From: Verrucomicrobium sp. BvORR034
GTDB lineage: Bacteria > Verrucomicrobiota > Verrucomicrobiia > Verrucomicrobiales > Verrucomicrobiaceae
DNA length: 64,000 bases
Assembly (NCBI RefSeq): GCF_000739635.1
Contig: NZ_BATQ01000113.1
Span: forward strand, 1 to 64,000
Reading direction: 5' to 3'
This document shows, piece after piece, positions 33,321 through 41,427 of the stretch. The notes under the pieces are model-generated. The model worked only from the letters and a program-made list of their open reading frames with translations, was not told where the DNA came from and did not search any database. Positions within the stretch are counted from its first letter, which is position 1; each line of letters opens with the position of its first letter. Both the position numbers and the translations under genes were made by a program.

Positions 33321-34586
33321 CTATACGCCGAGAACCTTACGCAGCACCCCCATCGTGTCCTTCTGCCGCTGCTGCACAAAGGCCTGCGCCTGGGCAGCCT
33401 TGGCCTTGGCTTTTGCTGGATCTGATGCCATCGCCAAGGCGGTCGGAGCCACGGCAGACAGTTCCTGCGGCACATCCAGGTCAAACAGCCAGTCGCCCAG
33501 GCCAATGTCCCGCCACATGAAGCCCTTGGTGGTCTGCTCTACAAACCGGCAGACAATGGCGGGAATGCCATTCCCAACAGCCATGATGGGACTGTGCATC
33601 TCATTGCTGATCAGCCCCGCAGACCGCACGTAGGTACTGATGGCCTCGTTGGTCAGCCAAAACTGCTCCCGCCACACCACCTGCTTCTTCACATCCGCCG
33701 GAAGTGGGTCAACCAGGAGTTCCTTCCCTGTTTCCATCTGAGTGGAGTCTTCCGGACACACCAGCACTTTCATCCCGGTCTTCTTGATGATGGCTGTCAT
33801 GGCATCCCGGAGCGGAGCATGGTCATGCTCCTTCATCTCTTCGTTCCTGCGATGCTTCTCCTCATTGAAGGCGTAGTTGGGTTTCACTTTCCAGTAGGGT
33901 GCGTTGCGCAAGTTCGGCAGCACGCAGACAAAGCGCCCCTCCTCCAGTCCATGAGCTTCAAGGAAGGTCTTGGCCTTGGCGTCGTCCCGAATGTCGGCCC
34001 CGAAGGCTCCGTCAGGACCAAACTCGATGACTGGGCTCTGCACCCCTGCGTCTTTAACGACTTTTAGAGAGATGCTGTCCCGCAGGAAAACGAAACTGGC
34101 CTGATCCAGTTCTGCCTTGCACGCGGCATCCAGCCCGTTGTTCCGCATGACCTTCATGCCAGGATCCCCTGCCGCGGCCATGGTGATGCCGTACACGCCA
34201 TACGGCTTGCCAGTCTCCCTCCGCCACTCTGACACATCCTTCTGCGCCGTCAGATAAGGCCCCGAACCATGCAGGAGAAAATCACACCCGCGCACCACGG
34301 CAGGATCTTTGGTGATGGTGAGCTTGGGGAACCGTTGCTGAAGCATCTCCTCCACCCCGTTGCGCACGTCCATGGGCCAGAGCACGAGTTCCGCCTCCGG
34401 GATGTGTTTTTCCAACAGAGCCAGAACTCCAGGGGTGTGACCGATGTCGCCAATGTTCACCGTCTGCCATGAAGAACGCAGGACAATCCGGGGTGCCCGG
34501 CCTGCGGCACCTGAGACGATGGCGGGAAAACCCCAGGCCGTGGCGGCAGCGGCAAGGGAACCTTGGAGGAGGCAGCGGCGTTTCAT
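33321..34586 (-). CDS. exported polysaccharide pyruvyl transferase-family protein
   Basis: A 421-residue protein of the PS_pyruv_trans family: TVNIGDIGHTPGVLALLEKH in the N-terminal nucleotide-like half, RDSISLKVVKDAGV (the SRD/xR-D-SxS pattern), VLVCPEDSTQM, SNEMHSPIMAVGNGIPAIV and KGFMWRDIGLGDWL near the C-terminus. It starts MKRRCLLQGSLAAAATAWGF, a Tat-like or Sec-like signal peptide ending near GAAG. Members normally add pyruvate from PEP to glycans in the cytoplasm; an exported copy is unusual. The reaction is therefore uncertain. Confidence 0.78.
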   Translation of the reverse strand: MKRRCLLQGSLAAAATAWGFPAIVSGAAGRAPRIVLRSSWQTVNIGDIGHTPGVLALLEKHIPEAELVLWPMDVRNGVEEMLQQRFPKLTITKDPAVVRGCDFLLHGSGPYLTAQKDVSEWRRETGKPYGVYGITMAAAGDPGMKVMRNNGLDAACKAELDQASFVFLRDSISLKVVKDAGVQSPVIEFGPDGAFGADIRDDAKAKTFLEAHGLEEGRFVCVLPNLRNAPYWKVKPNYAFNEEKHRRNEEMKEHDHAPLRDAMTAIIKKTGMKVLVCPEDSTQMETGKELLVDPLPADVKKQVVWREQFWLTNEAISTYVRSAGLISNEMHSPIMAVGNGIPAIVCRFVEQTTKGFMWRDIGLGDWLFDLDVPQELSAVAPTALAMASDPAKAKAKAAQAQAFVQQRQKDTMGVLRKVLGV

Positions 34587-34695
34587 TACTGTATTTAGTC
34601 AGGAAGCCCGGCGCTTTGACAAGGAAACTGCAGGGCAGTCATACTCCAGGACATTTGGCGGTTTACCCGGCTGGCAATCCACCGTATTCACGGCC

Positions 34696-35154
34696 ATGGA
34701 ACACACTCTGGACTATGAGATCAAATTCCCGGCTCCGCGGGAACAGGTGTTTGCCTTCTTCTCCGACGCCACCAACCTGGAAAAGATCACTCCTCCAGAG
34801 CTCAAGTTCCACATCATCTCCCCGCTTCCCCTTGAGATCAAAGAAGGGGCGCTCATCGACTATAAACTTGGGATCTTCGGCATGTCCTTTCACTGGACCA
34901 CGCTCATCTCCGCATGGGATCCGCCCAACCAATTCGTGGATACCCAGCTCAAGGGACCCTACGCCCTGTGGGAACACACCCACACGTTTGAAGAACTGCC
35001 AGATGGCGGCACGCTGGCACGCGACCACGTGGTGTACAAGCTTCCGCTGACACCACTGGGCGATATCGCCTTCCCCCTCGTCAAAAAGCAACTGACGAGG
35101 ATATTCGCCTACCGTCAGGAGAAGCTGGTGGAAGAGTTCGGCCGATGGGAGTGA
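34696..35154 (+). CDS. SRPBCC-family protein (START/polyketide-cyclase-like fold)
   Basis: A 152-residue SRPBCC helix-grip protein: MEHTLDYEIKFPAPREQVFA, FFSDATNLEKITPPELKFHI, then WDPPNQFVDTQLKGPYALW and the long C-terminal helix QLTRIFAYRQEKLVEEF. These proteins bind hydrophobic ligands; a ligand cannot be named. A start at 34444 would add 84 non-conserved residues and is not used. It is isolated between the pyruvyl-transferase homologue and the convergent glycosyltransferase. Confidence 0.85.
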   Translation: MEHTLDYEIKFPAPREQVFAFFSDATNLEKITPPELKFHIISPLPLEIKEGALIDYKLGIFGMSFHWTTLISAWDPPNQFVDTQLKGPYALWEHTHTFEELPDGGTLARDHVVYKLPLTPLGDIAFPLVKKQLTRIFAYRQEKLVEEFGRWE

Positions 35155-35216
35155 CTCCCCCCTGGCTCCGGCACACAAATTACCTAGAACCTTTCAGAGA
35201 CATCTATGGGCGTTGA

Positions 35217-36416
35217 TCAATATCCAGTGGCCAGGGCTCTGGCGTATCCCGATGCGATGCGCTGCCGGTAGTGATCCCAGGTGAACTCACGCTCCACCAG
35301 GGCACGGGCCTTCCTGCCCATCTCGGCAAGTTCATCCCGGTGCTTTGCGGCGTGCTCCAATGCGGCACAGAGGGCGTCCACGTTGTTGGGCGGGATGAGC
35401 AGACCCGTTTCCTGGTCCACGATCGCATCGCCAGACTCGCGGGTGGCGATGAGCGGGAGGCCGCAAGCCGCCGCCTCGAGCGTGGACTTGGCAAATCCCT
35501 CGCACTCACTGGGGAAGGCGAACGCGGCACAACGACGGAGTTCGTCCTGCACACTGGAGGTGAAGCCAATGATCCGCACTCCGGCCTCCTCGGCCCCCTG
35601 GAGGAAGGGTTTTATTTCCTCGTGCACGCTGCCCACCAGGACCAGTTCGGCATCGCGGAGACGGAGCCTTTTCCAGGCCTCAATCAAATGATGCACCCCT
35701 TTCCTCTGAATCAGCGCCCCGACGAATCCCACGCGAAACACCTCGGGAGGCGCCTCCGCAGGACGATATCGGGCAAGGTCCACACCACGCCCCACATACT
35801 GCAGTTTGTGCTCCGGTATGCCCGCGACCAGAAAGGTCTCCGCAGACTTCCGCGAAGGCATGAGGAGCACGCTGGCAAGGTCGTACTCTGCCAGATTGTG
35901 CAGGCGGGTAGCGTGCAGATGTTTCCGCCAGTCACGCCATCCGCGGTCCTTCAGCCGGGCTTCCCGCTCCTTCTTGGTCTCCGCGGGCTTCACCACCCCT
36001 TTGTTCCGGTGCCAGGTGGGAACGTCCATGACACTGGGAATGCCCCGCAAGCGGGCTTCTACCAGGGATTGAAAACACTCCCCGCTCCAACCGTGGAAGA
36101 AGTCGTAGCCGCCCCGCCGAAGCTCTTGAGCGGCCTGCCAGTCCAAGTAGGTCTTCTTGGCAGCATAGTAGTCCTTGCTCCCCAGGCAGGAGAGCAGCCT
36201 CACAGGATGGTGCTGCAGAGATCTCACCTTCCCCGCCGGAACCTCCTGCTGGCGGTTCGCGTAGCAGATTGCCCTGCTCAGATAACCTCCCCGCCACGAA
36301 GTCAGCACCCCTTCCAGAGAAGTCGTATTCAACCCCGCACCGCCCAGTCCTGCGCTGGTGGCATACAGCAGTCGGGAGGGGGTGGCAGCGGAGGATGGGT
36401 TGGCGACGGACTTCAA
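35217..36416 (-). CDS. glycosyltransferase family 4
   Basis: A 399-residue GT-B glycosyltransferase. The C-terminal half has the GT4 pattern: FRVGFVGALIQRKGVHHLIEAWKRL, VRIIGFTSSVQDELRRCAAFAFPSECEGFAKSTLEAAACGLPLIAT with the catalytic E-x7-E at SECEGFAKSTLEA. The N-terminal acceptor domain includes GLGGAGLNTTSLEGVL and DFFHGWSG. It is a cytoplasmic enzyme using a nucleotide-sugar donor to build an envelope or exported glycan. The nearest other glycan gene is the exported pyruvyl-transferase homologue at 33.3 kb. Confidence 0.88.
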   Translation of the reverse strand: MKSVANPSSAATPSRLLYATSAGLGGAGLNTTSLEGVLTSWRGGYLSRAICYANRQQEVPAGKVRSLQHHPVRLLSCLGSKDYYAAKKTYLDWQAAQELRRGGYDFFHGWSGECFQSLVEARLRGIPSVMDVPTWHRNKGVVKPAETKKEREARLKDRGWRDWRKHLHATRLHNLAEYDLASVLLMPSRKSAETFLVAGIPEHKLQYVGRGVDLARYRPAEAPPEVFRVGFVGALIQRKGVHHLIEAWKRLRLRDAELVLVGSVHEEIKPFLQGAEEAGVRIIGFTSSVQDELRRCAAFAFPSECEGFAKSTLEAAACGLPLIATRESGDAIVDQETGLLIPPNNVDALCAALEHAAKHRDELAEMGRKARALVEREFTWDHYRQRIASGYARALATGY

Positions 36417-36513
36417 AGGAGCACTAGTATCTTGAGGAGATACGACACTTCAAGGTGCAAGACGCAAAGTTGGCAATTCTCGCAGGCCGTGCCAACAAAA
36501 CGGGCAGATGGCA

Positions 36514-38013
36514 TCACCCCAACTGCAAGATCCCATCCACTTCCCGGCGGATCTCGTGGAACCGCCCGGCCATCTCCGGCTTGCGAACGTCAAGATTCCA
36601 GGAAGGAATCAACTCACTCATGCGTCGGCCGCCCTCAGGGGTGTCCAGCAAGTGAGGAAAGCACTTTTTCACGACGTCCAACACGATGTTGACAGAGACG
36701 GACGCACCCGGCGACGCCCCCAGCAAGGCCGAGAGACTGAGATCATCACTGGTGATCACCTCCGTGCCGTAGTGGACGATTCCGGCCTTGCCATCGGTCT
36801 TCTTGATCGCCTGCACCCGGATTCCTGCGTCAATGAGTTTCCAGTCCTGCTCCCGGGCCGCCGGATAGAAGACGTGAAGGACATCCAGGCGATCCTGCAT
36901 GCTCTGGGTACCCTGCTGCACCAGGTACTTCACCAGGCTCAAGTTTTGCAGTCCGACGTTCATCAAAGTGAAGAGATTGTCCGGTCGAATGGAGCCGGGC
37001 AGGTCCATGAGGCTTCCCTTCTTGTGCAGGAACTTGGTGGTCCAGGCGGCAAACGGCCCAAACAGCAACGTCTTCTTGCCATCCAGCATGCGAGTGTCCA
37101 GATGCGGCACCGCCATGGTAGGCGCGGCCTCCAGCGGCTGACCATACACCTTGGCCTGGTGGCGCTCTACGATCTCCGGGTTCTCACAAATCAACCATTG
37201 CCCGCCGATGGGAAAGCCTCCCAGCCCCTTGGCCTCCGCAATTCCGGACTTTTGCAACAAGGGCAAGCTCCCGCCTCCCGCGCCTACAAACACGAACCGG
37301 GCGTCATTGGTGCGAACCCGACCGGTGGCGAGGTCTTTGATCTCCAGCGTCCAACCCGAGGACCCACGTTTCATGTCCGTGACCCGATGGTTTGAAGCAA
37401 TCCCACAACGGTCCTGGGCTCCCAGCCAGTTCAGCAGCTTCCGGGCGATGGATCCAAAGTTCACGTCCGTGCCATTGTCCATCTTCGTGGCGGCCACCGG
37501 CTCACTTCCTCGACCGTCCATCAACAAAGGTGCCCATCTCGCGATGGTCGCACGGTCTGTCGAGTACTCGATGCCGCGGAAGAAGTGATGGGCCGCCATG
37601 CCCTCGTAACGAGCACGAAGAAATTCCACCATCTCCTGCCCGTGCACAAAGCTGAGATGTGGAACCGGATTGATGAACTCCTTTGGCCCCGAGATCATGC
37701 CGCTGACCACGGCGCTGCTCCAGAACTGCTTGGATTGCTCGAACTGCTCAAAGATTTCGATGAGCTTCTGGACATTCACGGAGCCATCCGCTTCCCGCTT
37801 GGGCGTGTAGCTGAGTTCACAGATCCCGGCGTGGCCGGTACCCGCATTGTTCCAGCCATGCGAACTCTCCTGAGCCAGCTCTTCCGTCACCTCATAGACC
37901 TGGATGGAGAGTTTCGGCTCCAGCCGCTTCAGCATCGCTCCGAGATTGGCCGACATGATGCCGCTGCCGATGAGGATGACGTCTGGATTCTCGATGTGGG
38001 AGTCGTATTTCAT
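36514..38013 (-). CDS. mqo: malate:quinone oxidoreductase
   Basis: A 499-residue FAD flavoprotein that oxidises malate to oxaloacetate and reduces quinone at the membrane, replacing or supporting malate dehydrogenase in the TCA cycle. FAD-binding glycines are near DVILIGSGIMSANLGAMLKR, followed by the Mqo signature SHGWNNAGTGHAGICELSYTP. The late FPHLLDTPEGGRRMSELIPSW and SVNIVLDVVKKCF fit the family. ATG 38013 (MKYDSHIENPDVILIGSG) is at the expected site. Monocistronic. Confidence 0.97.
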   Translation of the reverse strand: MKYDSHIENPDVILIGSGIMSANLGAMLKRLEPKLSIQVYEVTEELAQESSHGWNNAGTGHAGICELSYTPKREADGSVNVQKLIEIFEQFEQSKQFWSSAVVSGMISGPKEFINPVPHLSFVHGQEMVEFLRARYEGMAAHHFFRGIEYSTDRATIARWAPLLMDGRGSEPVAATKMDNGTDVNFGSIARKLLNWLGAQDRCGIASNHRVTDMKRGSSGWTLEIKDLATGRVRTNDARFVFVGAGGGSLPLLQKSGIAEAKGLGGFPIGGQWLICENPEIVERHQAKVYGQPLEAAPTMAVPHLDTRMLDGKKTLLFGPFAAWTTKFLHKKGSLMDLPGSIRPDNLFTLMNVGLQNLSLVKYLVQQGTQSMQDRLDVLHVFYPAAREQDWKLIDAGIRVQAIKKTDGKAGIVHYGTEVITSDDLSLSALLGASPGASVSVNIVLDVVKKCFPHLLDTPEGGRRMSELIPSWNLDVRKPEMAGRFHEIRREVDGILQLG

Positions 38014-38315
38014 GGGTGCTGGCGGGAGGACGATGCTCGCCTCAGATCAAGGACTTGGGCAACTGATCTCTTGCAAACGTCGGTGACAAAACCTGATCAA
38101 AAAAGCACTTCTGGCAAAGTGGGAGGAAACACCGGCATCCGTCCATTCATCTGGAATCTTGCCCTCGACTGCTGCCCACCATTCGGTCCAGAGCCGCTGT
38201 TTCACCTTGCCCCCGGCTGCGTTCCTTGCTCTGAATTGCAATAGAGCCTGAGCGGTGCGCGTTACTTTCCGCCCCCTCTCGGTCTCCACCTCACCCATTT
38301 CCCTTTCTCTCCTCC
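38014..38315. other. gene-free divergent intergenic region
   Basis: About 300 bases between divergent mqo and the GMC oxidoreductase operon. No coding frame or RNA structure was recognised; it presumably holds both promoters. No confident -35/-10 pairing was found. Confidence 0.45.
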
Positions 38316-40097
38316 ATGCCTCTCCTCACGGATCGCAAGACCCAACCGCAATATGATGTCATTGTCGTCGGCTCCGGTGCGGGCGGCGGGATGGCCGCAC
38401 TGCAACTCTCCCTGAACGGCATGAAGGTGTTGATGCTCGAAGCCGGGCGCAACTACGAGCCCATGAAGGAGACTCCGATGTTCAATACACCGGAGATGGC
38501 CCCCCTGAGAGGTGATCGCACGCCGGACCGGTTCTTTGGCTACTACGATGCCACGGTGGGCGGCGGCTGGCAGGTTCCCGGAGAGCCGTACACGAACAAA
38601 GCCGGGACGGAAGGATCCTTCTGGTGGTGGCGATCCCGCATGCTGGGAGGCCGCACCAACCACTGGGGACGCATCTCCCTCCGGTTTGGTGAACATGATT
38701 TCATCCCCAAGTCCCGCGACGGCCTGGGCTATGACTGGCCCATCCGGTATAACGACATCGCCCCTTGGTACGACAAGGCGGAGATGCTCATCGGGGTGTA
38801 CGGCGAAAACTGCGGGATCGAAAACGCTCCAGACTCTTCCCCAGGCGTGCTGCAGCCCGCTCCGAAACCGCGAGTGGGTGACCTGCTGGCCCGCAAGGCA
38901 GGAAAGAAGGTGGGAGTACCGATCGTCGCCGCCCGCCGCGCTGTGCTGACCAAGCCCATGAACGGGCCCAAGATCGCGAAGGAACTCTTCCCCAACAATC
39001 CCAAGGCGCAGGAGATCATGGGCACGGACATGTCCATGCGCGCGCCGTGCTTCTGGGCCACAGACTGCATTCGCGGTTGCTCCATCCGGGCCAACTTCCA
39101 GAGCACCACTGTGCTCATCCCTCCGGCTTTGCAGACGGGGAATCTGGACATCATTACCGATGCCATGGTGCGTGAGGTCATCGTGGGCAAGGACGGCCGC
39201 GCTACCGGGGTGCACTACATTGACAAGGTGACCCGCAAGGATGCCGTGGCCAAAGCCCGCGTGGTCATCCTGGCAGCCAGCACCTGCGAGACCACCCGCA
39301 TCCTCATGAACTCCAAGGGCAAGGATGCCGCAGGTCTGGCCAATGCCAGCGGACAGCTCGGCAAGAACCTCATGGACAGCGTGGGCACCAACCTGGGTGG
39401 GCACATCCCTGCGCTGGAAAACCTGCCCCCCTTCAACGAAGACGGTGCTGGTGGGATCCACGTGTACACCCCCTGGTGGCTGGTTCGTGATCATAACAAA
39501 CTTGGATTCGCGCGCGGTTACCACATTGAGATGGGTGGCGGACGCCGGATGCCCAGCGTGGGCAGCCTGGGCGTGCTGGACAGCAAGTCACCCGGAGTCT
39601 ATGGAACCAAGCTCAAAGAAGACGCCCGCCGCTACTACGGGGCGAGTTTCGGGTTCTCCGGCCGCGGAGAAATGGTCCCCAACAAGGACTGCTACTGCGA
39701 ACTGGATCCGTCCGTGGTGGATCAATGGGGCATCCCCGTCCTGCGCTTCCATTGGAAGTGGAGTGACCACGAGATCAAGCAGGCCGAACACATGCAGCAG
39801 ACTTTTGCCGAGCTGATCGAGCTCATGGGCGGCACTGCGAAGCCCAAGTCCGGCCGTGATGCCATCCAACGTCCCGGTGAAATCATTCACGAGGTGGGCA
39901 CCGCCCGCATGGGGCCGGACGAGGCCACCAGCATCACCAACCAGTACTGCCAGACCTGGGAGGTGAAAAACCTCTTCCTCATGGACGGCTCGGTATTGCC
40001 CTCGAACCCGGACAAGAATCCGACGCTCACCATCCTGGCCCTCGCCTGGCGGGGCAGCGAATACCTCATGGAAGAGATGAAGCGCGGCAACATCTAA
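38316..40097 (+). CDS. GMC-family FAD oxidoreductase (catalytic subunit)
   Basis: A 593-residue glucose-methanol-choline oxidoreductase. The FAD Rossmann motif GSGAGGG is at 19-25 (DVIVVGSGAGGGMAALQL). The family signature GGRTNHWGRISLRF follows, and the C-terminal catalytic part has HEVGTARMGPDE with the catalytic His and NPTLTILALAWR. It oxidises an alcohol or sugar and likely passes electrons to the membrane chain with the gluconate-dehydrogenase-subunit-3-like protein encoded two genes downstream. Substrate unknown. It lacks a signal peptide; export would depend on the Tat partner. Confidence 0.92.
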   Translation: MPLLTDRKTQPQYDVIVVGSGAGGGMAALQLSLNGMKVLMLEAGRNYEPMKETPMFNTPEMAPLRGDRTPDRFFGYYDATVGGGWQVPGEPYTNKAGTEGSFWWWRSRMLGGRTNHWGRISLRFGEHDFIPKSRDGLGYDWPIRYNDIAPWYDKAEMLIGVYGENCGIENAPDSSPGVLQPAPKPRVGDLLARKAGKKVGVPIVAARRAVLTKPMNGPKIAKELFPNNPKAQEIMGTDMSMRAPCFWATDCIRGCSIRANFQSTTVLIPPALQTGNLDIITDAMVREVIVGKDGRATGVHYIDKVTRKDAVAKARVVILAASTCETTRILMNSKGKDAAGLANASGQLGKNLMDSVGTNLGGHIPALENLPPFNEDGAGGIHVYTPWWLVRDHNKLGFARGYHIEMGGGRRMPSVGSLGVLDSKSPGVYGTKLKEDARRYYGASFGFSGRGEMVPNKDCYCELDPSVVDQWGIPVLRFHWKWSDHEIKQAEHMQQTFAELIELMGGTAKPKSGRDAIQRPGEIIHEVGTARMGPDEATSITNQYCQTWEVKNLFLMDGSVLPSNPDKNPTLTILALAWRGSEYLMEEMKRGNI

Positions 40098-40111
40098 CAA
40101 TCAGCCCGACC

Positions 40112-40612
40112 ATGGCCCTTTTCACTCGATCTCTCTTTCTCGTCGCCAGCTTGCTGCTGGCGGTTGCTGGTGACGCAGCTGAGCCCGTGACCATCAAGTT
40201 CTGTGAGGTGATGGAGAGCCCTGCGGATGATGTCATCTCTGTCGAGGGACCTTCCGGATCAAAGGACAAGCTGCTGATCCGCAAGGCTCCTCTGTTGGAC
40301 TCCTCTCACCTGAAAGAAGTCTACGTTGGCAAGGCGATAACGGTGCTGAATGGCGTGGCCAAGGATCAATGGACCCTCTCCCTGACGTTCACCGACTCCG
40401 GCTCCAAACGGTTTGCAGAAGCAACTGAGAACTTGCTAGGCAAACGACTCGCCATCCTTGCCAATGACAAGGTGCTGGTGGCTCCCTTCATCCGAGAATC
40501 CATCACCGGCGGCAGAGCCGAAATATCGGGCTCTTTCACTGAACAAGAACTCAAGGATCTGGCTGACGCTGTCACGCTTGGGATCCAACAGGCGAAAGGT
40601 GCCGGCGGCTAA
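40112..40612 (+). CDS. exported protein resembling the SecD P1 head domain
   Basis: A 166-residue protein with signal peptide (SLFLVASLLLAVAGDAAE). The mature part closes with LTFTDSGSKRFAEATENLLGKRLAILANDKVLVAPFI, then SITGGRAEISGSFTEQEL. This is the pattern of the P1-head subdomain of SecD/SecDF (LT-DSx-K-F, GK-lAI-NDkV-sAP-I, GGrAEI-G-FTeqEl). No membrane or RND part is present. It sits between the two subunit genes of the oxidoreductase operon, 14 bases after the catalytic subunit. Function unknown; a periplasmic assembly or binding role is possible. Confidence 0.72.
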   Translation: MALFTRSLFLVASLLLAVAGDAAEPVTIKFCEVMESPADDVISVEGPSGSKDKLLIRKAPLLDSSHLKEVYVGKAITVLNGVAKDQWTLSLTFTDSGSKRFAEATENLLGKRLAILANDKVLVAPFIRESITGGRAEISGSFTEQELKDLADAVTLGIQQAKGAGG

Positions 40613-40678
40613 CTCCACTGAACGCCGAGCCCCTGCCTTTCTCGCCCCTTTTATCTTCACTCTTTTCTCCACCTTCAC

Positions 40679-41341
40679 ATGTCTGACAACCGCGCCCCCC
40701 TTTCCCGCCGCGACGCCCTCAAGTGGTTTGCCGGCACCGCAGCTGGCACTGCTGCCGCGCCAGCTGTGCTCGCTGCCCCCAATGAAACGGAGCCATCGCC
40801 ACCCGCGATTTCCACCCGCAGCCCCATTCACGACCCGGACTACATGAAGCCCGCGGTCTATCCGTGGACCAAACTCTTCTCTCCCGAGGAGCTGAACACA
40901 ACCAAGGTCCTGGCAGATATCATCCTGCCCAAGGACAATCTCGGCCCCGCTGCGAGCGAGGTGGGCGTTCATGACTTCATCAACGAGTGGTGCAGCGCCC
41001 CCTACGATGACAAGAAGGACGACTGCGATGTGATCCGCGGCGGCCTGGGCTGGCTCAATACCGAGAGCTTCCGCCGGTTTGAAAAGACCTTCGTGGAGCT
41101 CAATCCGGCCCAACAAACGGCCATTGTGGATGACATCTGCGACCCCGCCAAGGTCAAGCCCGGCCTGAAGGTGGGCGTCAGCTTCTTCCGCCTTTTTCGC
41201 AAGCTCACCCTGGGTGGCTACTACACCCACAGCTCCACCTGGAAACAACTGGGCTACGTGGGCAACATCAGTCTTCCCGGCGACTATCCAGGAGTGCCGC
41301 TCGAAGTCATCAAAATGTTGGGCCTGGAAGACGTGGCCTGA
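40679..41341 (+). CDS. gluconate 2-dehydrogenase subunit 3-family Tat protein
   Basis: A 220-residue protein with a Tat signal (SRRDALKWFAGTAAGTAAAP), followed by a gluconate-2-dehydrogenase subunit 3 fold: FSPEELNTTKVLADIILPKDNLGPAASEVGVHDFINEW, and FFRLFRKLTLGGYYTHSSTWKQLGY. In characterised enzymes the small Tat subunit chaperones and co-exports the GMC catalytic subunit to the periplasm. A cytochrome subunit is not present in this window. The operon ends at the terminator 41366-41402. Confidence 0.9.
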   Translation: MSDNRAPLSRRDALKWFAGTAAGTAAAPAVLAAPNETEPSPPAISTRSPIHDPDYMKPAVYPWTKLFSPEELNTTKVLADIILPKDNLGPAASEVGVHDFINEWCSAPYDDKKDDCDVIRGGLGWLNTESFRRFEKTFVELNPAQQTAIVDDICDPAKVKPGLKVGVSFFRLFRKLTLGGYYTHSSTWKQLGYVGNISLPGDYPGVPLEVIKMLGLEDVA

Positions 41342-41365
41342 CGCTTGAGTCGATTCACTTAAAAC

Positions 41366-41402
41366 AAAAGCGCCCGCCTCCAATCAGGATGCGGGCGCTT
41401 TT
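41366..41402. terminator. bidirectional terminator between GMC operon and leuA
   Basis: AAAAGCGCCCGC (41366-41377) pairs perfectly with GCGGGCGCTTTT (41391-41402) over 12 bp. It carries a T tract on both strands and serves two convergent transcripts. Confidence 0.88.
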
Positions 41403-41427
41403 CATTTGGGAGCGGAACTCCCCTGAA

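Noticed and set aside
35271-36692. A 473-codon plus-strand frame opposite the GT4 gene
   Set aside because: Antisense shadow; the minus strand here encodes a clear glycosyltransferase with conserved E-x7-E.
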